The position numbers and the translations under genes were made by a program. From the NCBI GenBank assembly GCA_964586675.1, contig CAZPHQ010000006.1:45026-109025 (forward strand): a stretch of 64,000 nt of DNA, in the 5' to 3' direction. This DNA comes from JADLGH01 sp964586675. GTDB taxonomy: Bacteria > Desulfobacterota_D > UBA1144 > Nemesobacterales > UBA2774. Shown here in pieces: positions 63,733 to 64,000 of the stretch (within the stretch, counting starts at the first letter, position 1; each line of letters starts with the position of its first letter). The notes under the pieces were generated by a model that ran no database searches, was not told the DNA's origin, and saw only the letters and a program-made list of their open reading frames with translations.

Positions 63733-64000
63733 TTTATGAAGAGTTTGATCCTGGCTCAGAGCGAACGCTGGCGGTATGCTTAACACATGCAAGTCGAGCG
63801 CGAAAGTGGCTTCGGCCACGAGTAGAGCGGCGGACGGGTGCGTAACACGTGGATAATCTGCCTTCAGGTCTGGGATAACCCTGGGAAACTAGAGCTAATA
63901 CCGGATAAGACCACGGGTTCCATGGAACCAGTGGTAAAAGGCGGCTTTCGGGCTGTCTCCTGAAGATGAGTCCGCGTCCCATCAGGTAGTTGGTGAGGTA
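63733..64000 (+). rRNA. rrs: 16S ribosomal RNA (5' part)
   Basis: The 5' end is placed by the universal AGAGTTTGATCCTGGCTCAG, which starts at 63740 (E. coli position 8). GAACGCTGGCGG, ACACATGCAAGTCGA, GTGCGTAACACGTGG and GCTAATACCGGATAA follow. Only the first ~268 bases are present. The gene continues past the window edge, and 23S and 5S presumably follow. Confidence 0.95.

Overview
The window looks like chromosome from a Gram-negative bacterium with about 55-58% GC in its core genes. A 16S rRNA gene starts at the right edge. Its opening bases, the NtrB/NtrC pair, the two sigma-54 activators and the gene content suggest a Desulfobacterota- or Dadabacteria-like lineage. That placement is a guess from gene style, because only about 270 bases of 16S are visible. 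Two runs of ten N (4353-4362, 24010-24019) mark scaffold joins.

Layout. 1-4400: the end of rnc, then ntrC, ntrB and homoserine dehydrogenase on the minus strand, then a tRNA-Ala and the 3' part of a second one. 4488-8936: a TetR regulator, an acetoacetate-decarboxylase-like gene with a frameshift, and the two subunits of a B12 acyl-CoA mutase whose specificity residues point to isobutyryl-CoA rather than methylmalonyl-CoA. 8986-15818: a polysaccharide locus with a remnant of a duplicated glycosyltransferase, a GT4 fusion protein, a GH130 phosphorylase, an SGNH protein and a CesA-like GT2 that has a near-consensus sigma-54 promoter. 16370-27707: an alpha-glucan locus (GpgS-like GT, glgA, malQ, glgX, glgB, and divergent glgP). 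27765-31522: pyrE, a second sigma-54 activator with an altered receiver, an APS reductase and an NTF2-like protein.

31590-38813: envelope genes, namely a DUF58 protein, an RseP with an extra PDZ domain, dxr, uppS, a carboxy-terminal protease and a divergent polysaccharide deacetylase. 38868-42837: a small unknown gene and the classic rpsU-dnaG-rpoD macromolecular synthesis cluster. 42880-46030: a degenerate tyrosine recombinase, a solitary 5S rRNA, purN, aroF and tRNA-Leu. 46120-50792 is accessory: a pentapeptide-repeat membrane protein, a secreted protein, and a small operon with an acyl carrier protein and a GNAT protein. 51049-55178: a sulfate ABC transporter (cysA, cysW, cysT, sbp), which fits with the APS reductase at 30212. 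55584-62051: a more AT-rich surface-polysaccharide segment with three glycosyltransferases, a decayed glycosyltransferase copy, a TupA-like ATP-grasp protein and an SGNH protein. 62139-64000: a MoeB-rhodanese protein and then the rRNA promoter region and the 16S start.

The strongest points for follow-up are these: the isobutyryl-CoA mutase assignment and its putative TetR operators; the sigma-54 promoter and clustered palindromes upstream of the CesA-like synthase; the PDZ domain inserted on the cytoplasmic side of RseP; the two gene-remnant sites; and the orphan 5S rRNA.
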